Source: Microbacterium sp. BK668 (GTDB taxonomy: Bacteria; Actinomycetota; Actinomycetes; Actinomycetales; Microbacteriaceae). From it: DNA of 64,000 nt. Position numbers and translations under genes: made by a program. Numbering within the stretch: position 1 is the stretch's first letter; every line of letters begins with the position of its first letter. The notes beneath the pieces were generated by a model that made no database searches, had not been told where the DNA came from, and was given only the letters and a program-made list of their open reading frames with translations. Positions 34,913 to 44,188 of this stretch are shown piece by piece. The DNA lies in NCBI RefSeq assembly GCF_004362195.1, contig NZ_SNWG01000001.1, positions 1,302,001 to 1,366,000 of the forward strand. Reading direction: 5' to 3'.

Positions 34913-35671
34913 TCAGTCGCCGAGCTCCAGCGGCCTGCCCGCGAGGCCGTCGCCCTCCCACCCGCGGGCGCGCGCGGTCGTGCGGCGGCGCGCGCGGACG
35001 AGCCAGAGGACGTCCCTGCCGAAGGACTCCAAGAGCAGGGCGAGCGCGATCCCGACGGCGGTCAGATCCGCCCAGAGCGGCAGGAGTCCCGACACGGCGG
35101 CCACCAGTGCGATGCCGGCGACGGCCGTGACCACCTTGCGCCAGTGGCGGTGGGGGAGCGTCGCGTTCATCCAGGGCCACACCCATCCCGCAGCGACGAA
35201 GACGTATCGCAGGGCGCCGATGATCACGACCCACCAGCCGAGCTCGGGCGCCACCGCGACGCTCAGGACGAGGAGGAGGAAGGCGTCGACCTCCATGTCG
35301 AACCGGGCGCCGAGTTCGCTCACCGTCCCGGTCCGCCGCGCGAGCCAGCCGTCGACGGCGTCGAGGGCGAGAGCCGGGGCGGCCAGCCCCGCGAGGAGGA
35401 GCGCCGGCACCTCCTGCGTGAACGAGGTGGCGACGAGGGCCGTCACGATCGCGACGAGCGTCGATCGCGCGAGGGTCGTGGCGTTGGCCGGTCCGAAGCG
35501 GCGGAGCCCGCTGCGGCGCAAGCCCCTCGCCAGAAGGACGTTCGACTCGAGAAGGTAGGCGATACCGGCAGACCAACCGAGGGGCGACAGATGAGTCATC
35601 GCGGCGACCGCGACCAGGCCGACGAGGCCGCCGGCCACAGACCACAGCGGCGAGAGCTGAACGTTTCGCAT
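34913..35671 (-). CDS. CDP-alcohol phosphatidyltransferase-family membrane enzyme
   Basis: A 252-residue integral membrane enzyme that joins a CDP-activated lipid or alcohol to a hydroxyl acceptor. The full signature DG-x2-AR-x8-G-x3-D-x3-D is present as DGWLARRTGTVSELGARF followed by DMEVD, so it should be active. Six or more helices are expected. ATG 35671 is chosen (GGAAGGAGA lies 12 bases upstream); starts at 35707 or 35743 would add residues unlike the family. It is divergent from the MDR-PTPS-GT4 operon across 83 bases, and I place it in that system by position only. Confidence 0.88.
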   Translation of the reverse strand: MRNVQLSPLWSVAGGLVGLVAVAAMTHLSPLGWSAGIAYLLESNVLLARGLRRSGLRRFGPANATTLARSTLVAIVTALVATSFTQEVPALLLAGLAAPALALDAVDGWLARRTGTVSELGARFDMEVDAFLLLVLSVAVAPELGWWVVIIGALRYVFVAAGWVWPWMNATLPHRHWRKVVTAVAGIALVAAVSGLLPLWADLTAVGIALALLLESFGRDVLWLVRARRRTTARARGWEGDGLAGRPLELGD

Positions 35672-35754
35672 CGCGCTGACCGTTCTCCTTCCGTGGTGAC
35701 CATTCATGACACGGAATCCGCCCATCGCGCAGTTCACTTGCAATCGGGGCGCAG

Positions 35755-36735
35755 ATGAGGCAGGCGACCGCGTTCTGGGTGGAGGAGCCGGGCCGGGGAG
35801 CGCTGCGCGTGCAGCGGCTGGCCGAGCCGCGACGCGGTGAGGTCCTGGTGCGCACGCTCTACACGGGCATCAGTCGCGGCACGGAATCGGTCGTGTTCCG
35901 CGGTCAGGTGCCCGACAGCGAGCACTCCCGCATGCGGGCTCCATTCCAGGTCGGAGACTTCCCGGCGCCCGTCGAGTACGGCTACCTCAACGTCGGCGTC
36001 GTCGAGGAGGGTCCGCACGACCTGATCGGCCGCACCGTCTTCACTCTCTTCCCCCACCAGTCCGCCTTCGTCGTGCCGCACGATGCGGTCGCCGTCGTGC
36101 CGCACGACATCCCGGCGCGGCGGGCGGTGCTCGCGGGCGCCGTCGAGACCGCCGTCAACGTCCTGTGGGATGCCGCGCCGCTCGTCGGCGACCGGATCGC
36201 CGTCGTCGGGGCCGGCATGATCGGCTGCGCCATCGCGCGCCTGACGAGCGGGCTTCCGGGCGTCGACATCGTCGTGGTCGACGTCGACCCCGGCAAGGCG
36301 GACGTCTGCGCGCGCCTCGGCGTCCGGTTCGCCCTGCCGGACGACGGCCCCGACGAGCGCGACCTCGTGATCGACACGAGCGGGTCGCAGGCGGGGCTTC
36401 AGCTCGCGCTGCGCTCGGCCGCGACCGAGGGTGAGATCATCGAGGCGAGCTGGTTCGGCGACCGCTCGGTGACGATCGACCTCGGCGGCGCCTTCCATTC
36501 GCGGCGGCTGTCGATCCGCTCCAGCCAGGTCGGGATGGTCGCACCGCGGCGCCGCGGGACGCGCACCCTCGCCGACCGGATGGCACTCGCGGTCGGCCTG
36601 CTGCGCGACGAGGCCTTCGACGCGCTTCTGACCGGCGACTCTTCGTGGCGTGACCTTCCGCACGTCATGGCCGCGATCGCCGACGGCTCGACGCCCGGGC
36701 TGTGCCACACGATCGACTGGAGGGACGCCGCATGA
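35755..36735 (+). CDS. Medium-chain dehydrogenase/reductase without zinc ligands
   Basis: A 326-residue MDR oxidoreductase. [13 protein letters not shown] replaces the usual GICGTD zinc motif and there is no structural Cys cluster, so it should work without zinc, like BchC-type enzymes. The Rossmann motif is [16 protein letters not shown], and [17 protein letters not shown] suggests NAD. It is the first gene of a run of six genes joined by four-base overlaps. Its stop overlaps the PTPS-like start (ATGA). The substrate is unknown; oxidation or reduction of a sugar or pterin side chain is possible. Confidence 0.88.
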   Translation: MRQATAFWVEEPGRGALRVQRLAEPRRGEVLVRTLYTGISRGTESVVFRGQVPDSEHSRMRAPFQVGDFPAPVEYGYLNVGVVEEGPHDLIGRTVFTLFPHQSAFVVPHDAVAVVPHDIPARRAVLAGAVETAVNVLWDAAPLVGDRIAVVGAGMIGCAIARLTSGLPGVDIVVVDVDPGKADVCARLGVRFALPDDGPDERDLVIDTSGSQAGLQLALRSAATEGEIIEASWFGDRSVTIDLGGAFHSRRLSIRSSQVGMVAPRRRGTRTLADRMALAVGLLRDEAFDALLTGDSSWRDLPHVMAAIADGSTPGLCHTIDWRDAA

Positions 36736-37127
36736 CCTATTCGCTGACGGTCCGTGACCACATGATGGTCGCGCACAGCTTCACCGGTGAGATGTTCGGC
36801 CCGGCGCAGAGGCTGCACGGGGCGACCTTCGTCGTGGACGCGACGTTTCGCGCCCACGACCTCGACGACGACGGCGTGGTCGTCGACATCGGTCGCGCCG
36901 CCGAGGCGCTGCGCGGCATCCTCTCGGCGCTCTCGTATCGAAACCTCGACGACGAGCCCCAGTTCCAGGGCGTCAACACCACCACCGAGCGGCTGTGCCG
37001 GCACGTCGCGGATCGGCTCGTCGAGCTCGCGCGCGAGGGCGCACTCGGCGGAGGCGCGCTGACCGGCATCGGCGTCACGCTCCACGAGTCGCACATCGCG
37101 TGGGCGTCGTACGAGGTGGCCCTGTGA
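36732..37127 (+). CDS. 6-pyruvoyl-tetrahydropterin synthase-like protein with degenerate active site
   Basis: A 131-residue PTPS/QueD-fold protein. The overall pattern is retained ([40 protein letters not shown] for PT-E, VTLHES with late Glu). However, the zinc triad has only H15 and H29: the third ligand of HGH is Ala31. The catalytic Cys before HGH and the Asp-His pair of LDHxxLN (here LSYRNLDD) are also missing. It may bind a pterin or purine-derived ligand without the normal reaction, or catalyse something new. ATG 36732 overlaps the previous stop, and its own stop overlaps the GT4 start. Confidence 0.84.
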   Translation: MTYSLTVRDHMMVAHSFTGEMFGPAQRLHGATFVVDATFRAHDLDDDGVVVDIGRAAEALRGILSALSYRNLDDEPQFQGVNTTTERLCRHVADRLVELAREGALGGGALTGIGVTLHESHIAWASYEVAL

Positions 37128-38191
37128 CCGCAGGGCCCACCGTCTGGTTCGTCGTCCCCGAGGGGATCGACGATCCTGCGCGCGTGAGCGGCGGCAACCT
37201 CTACGACCTGCACGCGGGGAGGGCGCTCGCCGCTCGGGGGTGGGACGTGCGGCTGATGCCCGTGGCGCCCGACGAGGAGCATCCTCCGGCCGGTTCGGGT
37301 GCGCGGCCGGCGGCCGTCGCATCCCTCCTCGCCGGGATCGACGACGACGACCTCGTGCTCGTCGACGGGCTCGTGGCCGGCCGGTCGGCCGCGGCCGTCG
37401 AGGCCGAGGCGCAGCGGCTGCGGATCGTCGTGCTCGCGCACATGCTGTCGGCGGACTTCCCGGATGCCGAGGCCCGCGTCATCGAGGGCGAGAGGCGGGC
37501 CTTCGCAGCGGCGCGGCTGATCGTGACGCCGAGCGCGTGGACGCGCCGGCGGATCGCGGAGGAGGGACTCGCCGGCGAGGAGGGGATCGTGGTGGCGCAT
37601 CCGGGCACCGACGGCGGCGCGATCGCGGACGGGAGCGCCGCCGGGACCGAGCTCCTGTGTCTCGGCGTAGTGGCCCCGCACAAGGGGCAGGACGTGCTCG
37701 TCGAGGCGCTCGCGAGCCTCGCGGCGGCCCGGGGGTGGAGGTGCACGATCGCGGGCTCCCTCGAGACCGAGCCGGGCTTCGCGCGCGACGTCCGGCAGCG
37801 CGCCCGCACGGCCGGCATCGCCGACCGCGTGCTGTTTCCCGGGGTCCTGACCGGTTCGCGCCTGGAGGAGGCGTTCCGCGCCACGGATCTCGTCGTCGTG
37901 CCGTCGCGGGTCGAGAACTTCGGCATGGTCGTGATCGATGCCCTGAGCCGGGGCATACCCGTCGTCGCGAGCGAGACGGGCGGGGTGCCCGAGGCCACGG
38001 CCTCCACGCGAGCGGCGATCCTGGTGCCGCCCGGCGACAGCGCGGCGCTCGCGCGGACCCTGGCGAACTGGCTCGCCGATCCGGCGCTGCGTGCGCGGCT
38101 CACCGACGCCGCCCGCGGCAGCCGCGGCGATGCGCCGAGCTGGCGCGACACCGCCGAACGCGTCGCACACGCCCTGGAGTCGGCGCGATGA
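37124..38191 (+). CDS. GT4-family glycosyltransferase
   Basis: A 355-residue GT-B glycosyltransferase. The N-lobe has [22 protein letters not shown] for acceptor binding. The C-lobe has the [16 protein letters not shown] segment and nucleotide-sugar site [30 protein letters not shown], where the second Glu of EX7E is Asp. It probably transfers a hexose from a nucleotide sugar onto a lipid or small-molecule acceptor on the cytoplasmic face. Start is GTG 37124, which overlaps the PTPS-like stop (GTGA). Downstream it overlaps the methyltransferase by ATGA. Confidence 0.9.
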   Translation: MTAGPTVWFVVPEGIDDPARVSGGNLYDLHAGRALAARGWDVRLMPVAPDEEHPPAGSGARPAAVASLLAGIDDDDLVLVDGLVAGRSAAAVEAEAQRLRIVVLAHMLSADFPDAEARVIEGERRAFAAARLIVTPSAWTRRRIAEEGLAGEEGIVVAHPGTDGGAIADGSAAGTELLCLGVVAPHKGQDVLVEALASLAAARGWRCTIAGSLETEPGFARDVRQRARTAGIADRVLFPGVLTGSRLEEAFRATDLVVVPSRVENFGMVVIDALSRGIPVVASETGGVPEATASTRAAILVPPGDSAALARTLANWLADPALRARLTDAARGSRGDAPSWRDTAERVAHALESAR

Positions 38192-39000
38192 GCGACGTCA
38201 TTGCCGTGTCGGCCGAATGGCTCACCCTGCGCGAGCAGATCGACGCGGGCTCCCGGTCGGTGCGGCTCGCCCGGGAAGCCGCACGGCTCGTCGAGGGGCC
38301 GGTCGTCGTGCACGACCTCGGCAGCGGCACGGGGTCGATGATGCGCTGGCTCGCGCCGTCCCTGCCGGGGCCGCAGACGTGGGTGCTGCACGACTGGAAC
38401 GCCGAGCTGCTCGCCCGGGCATCGGCGCAGCCCGGCGCCGACGTGCAGGGGCGGTCGGTCGCGGTGGAGGAGAGCGTCGAGCATGCCGAGCACCTGCTTC
38501 CCGAAGACCTCGCCGGCGCGTCGCTGGTCACGGCGTCGGCACTGCTCGACGTGCTGACCCGCGACGAGCTCGATGCCGTGGTGGATGCCTGCGCAGCCGT
38601 CGCCGCCCCCGCCCTCTTCAGCCTGAGCGTGACCGGCCGCGTGCGGCTGGATCCCGCCGACCCCGGCGACGGGGTCTTCGAGGCGGCGTTCAACGATCAT
38701 CAGCGCCGGCTCGCCGGCTCTCGTCATCTCCTCGGGCCGGATGCCCCCGCGGCCGCAGCCGCGGCGTTCCGCCGCGCAGGGTGGGTCGTCCGCCTCGCCG
38801 AATCGCCGTGGCGTCTGACCGCGAACGACCACGCGGTGACCGCTGCGTGGCTCGAGGGATGGGTCGCCGCCGCCATCGAGCAGCGGCCGACCCTCCTGGA
38901 GTGGGGCGACGAATACCTCCTGCGCCGCATGCGGCAGCTGACGCGGGGCGAGCTGCGCGTCGTGGTGCAGCACCTCGACCTCCTGGCGCATCCCGCATGA
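38188..39000 (+). CDS. Class I SAM-dependent methyltransferase
   Basis: A 270-residue Rossmann-like methyltransferase. Motif I is VVVHDLGSGTGSMMRWLA, acidic loop II LHDWNAEL, and motif IV SLVTASALLDVLTRDELD. The C-terminal half carries LESPWRLTANDH-like loops around substrate and has no membrane helix. Target unknown; the operon suggests methylation of the glycosylated intermediate. It overlaps genes on both sides by ATGA. Confidence 0.86.
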   Translation: MSDVIAVSAEWLTLREQIDAGSRSVRLAREAARLVEGPVVVHDLGSGTGSMMRWLAPSLPGPQTWVLHDWNAELLARASAQPGADVQGRSVAVEESVEHAEHLLPEDLAGASLVTASALLDVLTRDELDAVVDACAAVAAPALFSLSVTGRVRLDPADPGDGVFEAAFNDHQRRLAGSRHLLGPDAPAAAAAAFRRAGWVVRLAESPWRLTANDHAVTAAWLEGWVAAAIEQRPTLLEWGDEYLLRRMRQLTRGELRVVVQHLDLLAHPA

Positions 39001-39998
39001 GCCGCTGGACCGCGGCACCGCGGACGCTCGCGATCTCCGCCTCGCCCCTCGTGCGGGCATGGATCAAGCCGGTGGTGGGGTGCGCGATCCTCGTGGCGGT
39101 CATCCTGCACGCCGGCGCGGAGCCGTTCCTCCGCGGGATCACGTCGCTGTCGGTCCTGCCGATCGTCGCCGCCACGGTCCTCGCCGCCATCGCGACGTCG
39201 GCGGCCGCGTGGCGGTGGCGTCTCATCGCCGGAGGCCTCGACATCCCCCTCGCCCAGACAGGCGCCGTCGCGGCCTACTACCGGTCGCAGTTCCTCAACA
39301 CGGTGCTCCCCGGCGGCGTCCTGGGCGACGTGCACCGTGCGATAGCGCACGGTCGCAGCGTGCGACAGGTCGGCGACGCGTCCCGCGCCGTCGTCGCCGA
39401 GCGCACGGCGGGGCAGACCGTGCAGCTGGTCGTCGCCGCCGTCGTACTGGCGTCTCTCGGTGTCTGGGCATACGCTCCCGCTGTGGGCGTGATGGTCCTC
39501 GCAGTCCTCGTCGTCTGCGCCGGCGTCGTCCTCGCAGCGACGCTCAGCCGGCGTGCCCGCACGACGCTGCTGCGCGAACTCCAGCGGATCAGGGCCGCCT
39601 TCGCCGGACCTCGAACCATCGTCGGCGTCGTCGCGGCGTCGGCTGTCGTGGTCGCGTGCCACGTCGCGACGTTCGTCGTCGCGACGGTCGCCGTCGGCGC
39701 GCGGACGTCTCCGCAGGTCCTCGCCGCGGTCGCGCTCATCGCGGTCCTCGCGGGATCGATCCCGCTCAACGTCGGGGGATGGGGACCGCGCGAGGGCGCT
39801 GCGGCGTGGGCCTTCGCCGCCGCGGGCCTGGGCTCTGCGACCGGCATCGCCGCCGCCACGGCGTACGGCGTGCTCGCGATGATCGCCGTCGCTCCCGGAG
39901 CCGCCGTGATCGCGGCATCCGTCCTCCGGCGTCGTCGTGGGGACCCGCTCGATCGCCGCCATGCCGACGCCATGGCCGTCGAGGAGCCGACGGCATGA
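38997..39998 (+). CDS. UPF0104/lysylphosphatidylglycerol-synthase-type membrane protein
   Basis: A 333-residue membrane protein with seven to eight hydrophobic helices. Family landmarks are SQFLNTVLPGGVLGDVHRA in the first half and GSIPLNVGGWGPREGAAAWAF in the second. These match the flippase-like membrane half of MprF and the YbhN proteins, without the aminoacyl-transfer domain. In this operon it may move a lipid-linked product across the membrane (inference). It overlaps the methyltransferase and the RibD-type reductase genes by ATGA. Confidence 0.88.
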   Translation: MSRWTAAPRTLAISASPLVRAWIKPVVGCAILVAVILHAGAEPFLRGITSLSVLPIVAATVLAAIATSAAAWRWRLIAGGLDIPLAQTGAVAAYYRSQFLNTVLPGGVLGDVHRAIAHGRSVRQVGDASRAVVAERTAGQTVQLVVAAVVLASLGVWAYAPAVGVMVLAVLVVCAGVVLAATLSRRARTTLLRELQRIRAAFAGPRTIVGVVAASAVVVACHVATFVVATVAVGARTSPQVLAAVALIAVLAGSIPLNVGGWGPREGAAAWAFAAAGLGSATGIAAATAYGVLAMIAVAPGAAVIAASVLRRRRGDPLDRRHADAMAVEEPTA

Positions 39999-40729
39999 CC
40001 AGGCCCTACGTCACCCTCAGCTGCGCGATGTCGATCGACGGCTACCTCGACAGCGCCGCGCCCCACAAGCTGGCGATGTCGAACAGCGCCGACTTCGATC
40101 GCGTCGACCAGCTCCGCGCCGACAGCGACGCGATCATGGTCGGCGCCTCGACGGTGCGGCGCGACGACCCCCGCCTCCTCGTCCGCAGCCAGGAGCGGCA
40201 GCTCGTGCGGACGGCTGCGGGGCTCCCGTGCTCGCCGGTCAAAGTGACCGTCACCGCGACGGGCGACATCCCCTGCGAGGCGGCCTTCTTCCGCGAGGGG
40301 GATGCCGACAAGCTCGTGTACTGCCCGCGCGACATCGCCCCCCAGCTCGCCGCGCGTCTGGACGGGGCGGCGACGGTCGTGGGTGTCGGGACGGGCGAGG
40401 TGCCGATGGCCGCAGTGCTCGACGACCTCGAGGGGCGGGGCATAGGGCGGCTGATGGTCGAGGGGGGCGGCCACGTCCACACGCAGTTCCTCGTGGATCA
40501 GCTCGCCGACGAGCTCCAGCTCGTGGTGGCGCCGTTCTTCGTCGGGGAGGCGCGGGCGCCCCGGTTCGTCGAGTCGGGCCGCTTCCCCTGGAACGCGAAG
40601 CACCGGGCCACCCTCGCCGAGGTGCGGCAGATCGGCGACGTCGTGCTGCTGCGGTATGCGCTGTCGGAACGGTTCACGCTCGAGGGCGACGAGTCGGCTT
40701 GCGCCCGGCGGCCCCTCACCCGGTCGTAG
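39995..40729 (+). CDS. RibD C-terminal-type (dihydrofolate-reductase-like) pyrimidine reductase
   Basis: A 244-residue reductase of the RibD_C family. Motifs are CAMSIDGYLD, AIMVGASTVRRDDPRLLVR (NADPH-binding loop) and RLMVEGGGHVHTQFL followed by DELQLVVAPFFVGE. Canonical members reduce the ribosyl group of a riboflavin intermediate. No deaminase domain and no other rib gene is present here, so a specialised reductase acting on a GTP-derived intermediate is more likely than riboflavin synthesis itself. It is the last of the overlapping genes; the sulfatase follows 14 bases later. Confidence 0.88.
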   Translation: MTRPYVTLSCAMSIDGYLDSAAPHKLAMSNSADFDRVDQLRADSDAIMVGASTVRRDDPRLLVRSQERQLVRTAAGLPCSPVKVTVTATGDIPCEAAFFREGDADKLVYCPRDIAPQLAARLDGAATVVGVGTGEVPMAAVLDDLEGRGIGRLMVEGGGHVHTQFLVDQLADELQLVVAPFFVGEARAPRFVESGRFPWNAKHRATLAEVRQIGDVVLLRYALSERFTLEGDESACARRPLTRS

Positions 40730-40743
40730 CCCGGGGACGACGG

Positions 40744-42417
40744 ATGCGCCCGACCGCCGCGAAAGGTGCACCCCGCGACCTGCCCTCCCCCCGCGACCCG
40801 TCCTCACCCAGCGACGAGTCCGGGTCCCGGGCCGCGACGGTCGCGGCGTTCGCGACGATCGTCCTCGCCGCGCTCCTGCCGGGCGCCCTCACCGCGGGAG
40901 ACGCGCGGGCGCTCCTCGGCATCCCGTTCGAAGTCGTCGCGCTCCTTCTCCTTCTGCTGGTCCTGCCCTGGCGGGCGGCGCGCACCCTCGTCGCGGTCCT
41001 CTTCGGCGGGTTGGTCGTCGGCGCCATCGTGCTCGGCGGGCTGGACCTGGCCTTCGTCGCGACGATCGACCGGCCCTTCGAGGCGGCGGGGGACTGGCCG
41101 CAGGTGGTGTCGGCCGCGGGCGTCGTCGCCGATGCGACCGGGCCCGTCGGTCTCACGATCGTCCTCGTGCTGGTCGCCGCCGTCGTGGCCGCTCTCGTCT
41201 GGGCGCTCGCGCTCGCGGCGCTCCGCGCGGGCCGCGCCGTCGCGGCAGCCGGCCGCGACGGACGCAGAGCCGTCGCCGTGATCGCGGTCGCCTGGATCGC
41301 CGGTGCACTGCTCGCCGCGCAGGCCGTGCCGGGTGTGCCGCTCGCGTCCGCCGATTCCGCGCGGGCGATCGCCGACACGACCGAGCAGACGGCCGCGGGC
41401 ATCCGCGAGCGGCAGTCCTTCGACCGCGAGATCCGGGTCGACTCCCTCCGGTCGCGCGACGACCTGCTCCAGGCGCTGGCCGGCAAGGACGTCGTCTTCG
41501 CTTTCATCGAGAGTTACGGGCGCGTCGCTGTCGAGGGCTCGACATGGGCGGACGGCGTCGACCGCGCACTCCGTCGGGGCGGTGATCAGCTCGCTCGCGA
41601 CGGATATCTCGCCCGGAGCGCCTTCCTGTCCTCGCCGACGTTCGGGGGAGTCAGCTGGCTCGCGCACGCCACGCTGCAGAGCGGGCTGTGGGTCGACTCG
41701 CCGCAGAAGTACGCGCAGCTCACCGCGAGCGACCGCTTCACGCTCGCTCGCGCCTTCGCCCGAGCCGGATGGACAACCGCCGCCGTCGTGCCCTCGAACA
41801 AGGAGGACTGGGACGCCGGAACCGACTTCTACGGCTTCGAGACGATCCTCGACTCGCGCAACCTCGGATACCGGGGACCGGCGTTCAGCTATGCCCTGGT
41901 TCCGGACCAGTTCACCTGGCGGCAGTTCCACGACCGCGTGCTCACTGCCGCGCCCTCGCCGGTCATGGCCGAGATCGATTTCGTCTCGTCGCATACGCCG
42001 TGGACACCACTGCCCCAGCTGCTGCCCTGGGGCGACCTCGGCGACGGGTCCGCGTTCGAGGCGCAGGCGGCGGCCGGTGACCCGCCCGTCGTGGTCTGGC
42101 AGGACCCGCAGCGCGTGAAGGAGATGTACGCCGCGTCCATCGAGTACTCGCTCGGCGCGCTCTTCTCATACCTCCAGACGTATGACCCGTCGGATCTCGT
42201 CCTGGTCGTACTGGGCGATCATCAGCCGTCGCGGATCGTCAGCGGAGAGGATGCCGATCGCGACGTCCCCGTGACACTCATCTCGAAGGATCCCGCCGTC
42301 ATGGCGCGCATCGACGCGTGGGGCTGGCAGCCGGGGGTGCTCCCGTCCAGCGATGCTCCCGTATGGCGGATGGATGCCTTCCGCGACCGCTTCTTCGACG
42401 CGTTCAGCGGCGGCTGA
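40744..42417 (+). CDS. LtaS-like membrane sulfatase/phosphoglycerol transferase-type protein
   Basis: A 557-residue protein with about five N-terminal transmembrane helices (residues 34-205) and an extracellular alkaline-phosphatase-fold domain (240-557). Metal and catalytic landmarks are FIESYGRVAVEGS (metal Glu), SPTFGGVSWLAHATLQSG (nucleophile Ser/Thr region), SSHTPWTPLP and LVVLGDHQPS (metal DH). The topology equals lipoteichoic acid synthase and phosphoethanolamine transferases, which act on lipid head groups outside the membrane. ATG 40744 follows the reductase by 14 bases in the same transcript. A role in transferring or trimming the head group of the operon's product is inferred. Confidence 0.87.
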   Translation: MRPTAAKGAPRDLPSPRDPSSPSDESGSRAATVAAFATIVLAALLPGALTAGDARALLGIPFEVVALLLLLLVLPWRAARTLVAVLFGGLVVGAIVLGGLDLAFVATIDRPFEAAGDWPQVVSAAGVVADATGPVGLTIVLVLVAAVVAALVWALALAALRAGRAVAAAGRDGRRAVAVIAVAWIAGALLAAQAVPGVPLASADSARAIADTTEQTAAGIRERQSFDREIRVDSLRSRDDLLQALAGKDVVFAFIESYGRVAVEGSTWADGVDRALRRGGDQLARDGYLARSAFLSSPTFGGVSWLAHATLQSGLWVDSPQKYAQLTASDRFTLARAFARAGWTTAAVVPSNKEDWDAGTDFYGFETILDSRNLGYRGPAFSYALVPDQFTWRQFHDRVLTAAPSPVMAEIDFVSSHTPWTPLPQLLPWGDLGDGSAFEAQAAAGDPPVVVWQDPQRVKEMYAASIEYSLGALFSYLQTYDPSDLVLVVLGDHQPSRIVSGEDADRDVPVTLISKDPAVMARIDAWGWQPGVLPSSDAPVWRMDAFRDRFFDAFSGG

Positions 42418-42437
42418 GCCGAGGCATCCGTCCCCTG

Positions 42438-43394
42438 TCAGCGGCGGAGCGTGTCTGACGGGCGCTCGCCGTACTGCTCCGCATAGAGCTGCGCGAACCG
42501 GCCCGCGTGGACGAAGCCCCACCTGCGGGCGATGTCGCGGACGGCGACGCGCGCGTCGGTGGCGTTGCGGAGATCCTCGTGAGCGGCCCGCAGCCGCATC
42601 CGGCGGAGGTAGTGCGACGGCGTCATGCTGAACTGTCGCTGGAACGCCGACTGCAGGGCCCGGGTCGAGACGCCGGCCGCGATCGCGATGTCGGCGATCG
42701 AGAGGGGATCCTGCAGGTGCTGCTCCATGTGCGCGATCGCCCTGCGCACCGCACGAGACGTGGCGGCGGCGGGGCGAGGCGCTGCCATGTCGACGAGCGG
42801 GAAGGCGGCGAGGACGCTCGTCACGGCCTGGTCGATGATCCGGGCCCGCACGAGGGGTGCCTCGCGCAGGCTGGAATCCGCGACGAGCGTCGCCTCGACG
42901 AATCGCAGCGACTCGATCATCAACGCATGATGCCGGGACTCGCCGTTGACGCCGTCGAAGCGCAGCGTCGCCTGCTCCGTCCCGGTGAACCCCTGGACCG
43001 TCCGCCGCACGACGTCGGACTCGATGCGCAAGGTCCGCAGGTGCAGGCCGTTGAACTCGACCCGCAGGTCGCGGCCGGGCGGCACGAGGAAGGGCACCGC
43101 GCCCGGGCCGGATTCCCGCCCCGCGCGCCAGCGGTGTCGCCCCGCCGGGGCGTGGGCGACGATGAGGTCGGGGAAGGACTCCGTGCCCGACCGGCAGGCG
43201 CCCGAGAAGCGGAGTGTCGCCGCGGAGAAGCCGTCGTCGGTCACCGCCGCGGCCTCGTACCGGAAGTCGGCGGGAGGGTCGGCCACGAGCGCCATCGTCG
43301 TGCCGTACAGCTCGCGAATCGAGTGGCGTGCCTCGTCGAGGCTCGTGCTGCGTGCCATCCGCCGCGTGTACGGCGCCTCGAGGTCAGTGGACAC
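42438..43394 (-). CDS. AraC-family transcriptional regulator
   Basis: A 318-residue regulator. The C-terminal double HTH (about 215-318) reads DPLSIADIAIAAGVSTRALQSAFQRQ and ends ARRWGFVHAGRFAQLYAEQYGERPS. The N-terminal part looks like the AraC-binding-2 type. Start GTG 43394 has GGGAG at good spacing; GTG 43403 is an alternative nine bases upstream. It converges on the sulfatase gene (20-base gap), and its target is not evident. Confidence 0.88.
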   Translation of the reverse strand: MSTDLEAPYTRRMARSTSLDEARHSIRELYGTTMALVADPPADFRYEAAAVTDDGFSAATLRFSGACRSGTESFPDLIVAHAPAGRHRWRAGRESGPGAVPFLVPPGRDLRVEFNGLHLRTLRIESDVVRRTVQGFTGTEQATLRFDGVNGESRHHALMIESLRFVEATLVADSSLREAPLVRARIIDQAVTSVLAAFPLVDMAAPRPAAATSRAVRRAIAHMEQHLQDPLSIADIAIAAGVSTRALQSAFQRQFSMTPSHYLRRMRLRAAHEDLRNATDARVAVRDIARRWGFVHAGRFAQLYAEQYGERPSDTLRR

Positions 43395-43602
43395 CGGCGT
43401 CACTCTCCCAGGGTCTGCTGGCCGTTCTCACTCGGAATTCCCCATGCCGGCTCCTCGATCCGCTCGCCGGCACGCCGGCTCCGCCCGGAACCAACCCTCG
43501 CCGACGAGCCGCAGCATGGCGGCGGCTCTGTCCCGTACCCGAATGCGGCGTCCTCTGTGCGCATCCTGTGCGGAGGATGGGCACCCACGACGCTCCCCGC
43601 GC

Positions 43603-44172
43603 TCAGAGCAGTCGCACGATCCGGCGCACGACGGTCACGGCTCCCACGAGCGCGAGCACCCACGGACCCACGACGATGAGCGGGTCCAGCCACATGTGCG
43701 TGAGGTCGGCCCGATGACGCCCGAAGCGCGAAGCCAGCGGTCGGCGTCCGCGCTCGCCCAGCACGCCGGTCTGCGTGACGGGGTTGTCGGGGCGGAGCGT
43801 GGCGAAGGAGCGCACGTGCGCGCCGATCGCCTCGACCCGGTCGCCGAGGACGAGGAGCAGCCAATGGGCCGCGCGACCCTCGCTGTAGCGGGCGTACGCG
43901 AGCCGCCTGATCGCCCCAGACACTCCGTGCAGAGGCTGGGCCGTCCCGAAGACGGGAGTCAGGCGCGTGTGCTCGAGCGAGCGTTCGCGGCCGAACGGGT
44001 CCGGCTGGCTCTCGGGCAGGTCCCAGTGCGCGCCGGTCTCCTCGGGGGCGAAGCGCTCCTTCGGATACGAGGGCCGGTCGGCGGGATCGAGATCGGCGCC
44101 CCACCCCGGGATGCGTGCGCGCAGCTGATCGCTCGACTCGGCGAGCGCGGGCTTGTCGGAGGTGTACGGCAT
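43603..44172 (-). CDS. Uncharacterised protein with C-terminal membrane anchor
   Basis: A 189-residue protein that I do not recognise. Residues 1-150 are soluble and rich in Pro, Arg and Asp (PGWGADLDPADRPSYPKERF, TGAHWDLPESQPDPFGRERS). Residues 160-185 form one transmembrane helix (DPLIVVGPWVLALVGAVTVVRRIV). ATG 44172 has AAGGAG upstream on the minus strand. It lies 16 bases after the Zn dehydrogenase gene, so they are co-transcribed and probably functionally linked. Confidence 0.75.
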   Translation of the reverse strand: MPYTSDKPALAESSDQLRARIPGWGADLDPADRPSYPKERFAPEETGAHWDLPESQPDPFGRERSLEHTRLTPVFGTAQPLHGVSGAIRRLAYARYSEGRAAHWLLLVLGDRVEAIGAHVRSFATLRPDNPVTQTGVLGERGRRPLASRFGRHRADLTHMWLDPLIVVGPWVLALVGAVTVVRRIVRLL

Positions 44173-44188
44173 GACTTCTCCTTCCCGG

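Noticed and set aside
36702..36731. Earlier in-frame GTG start for the PTPS-like gene
   Set aside because: The ATG at 36732 makes the regular four-base overlap and starts with family sequence; 36702 lies inside the previous gene.
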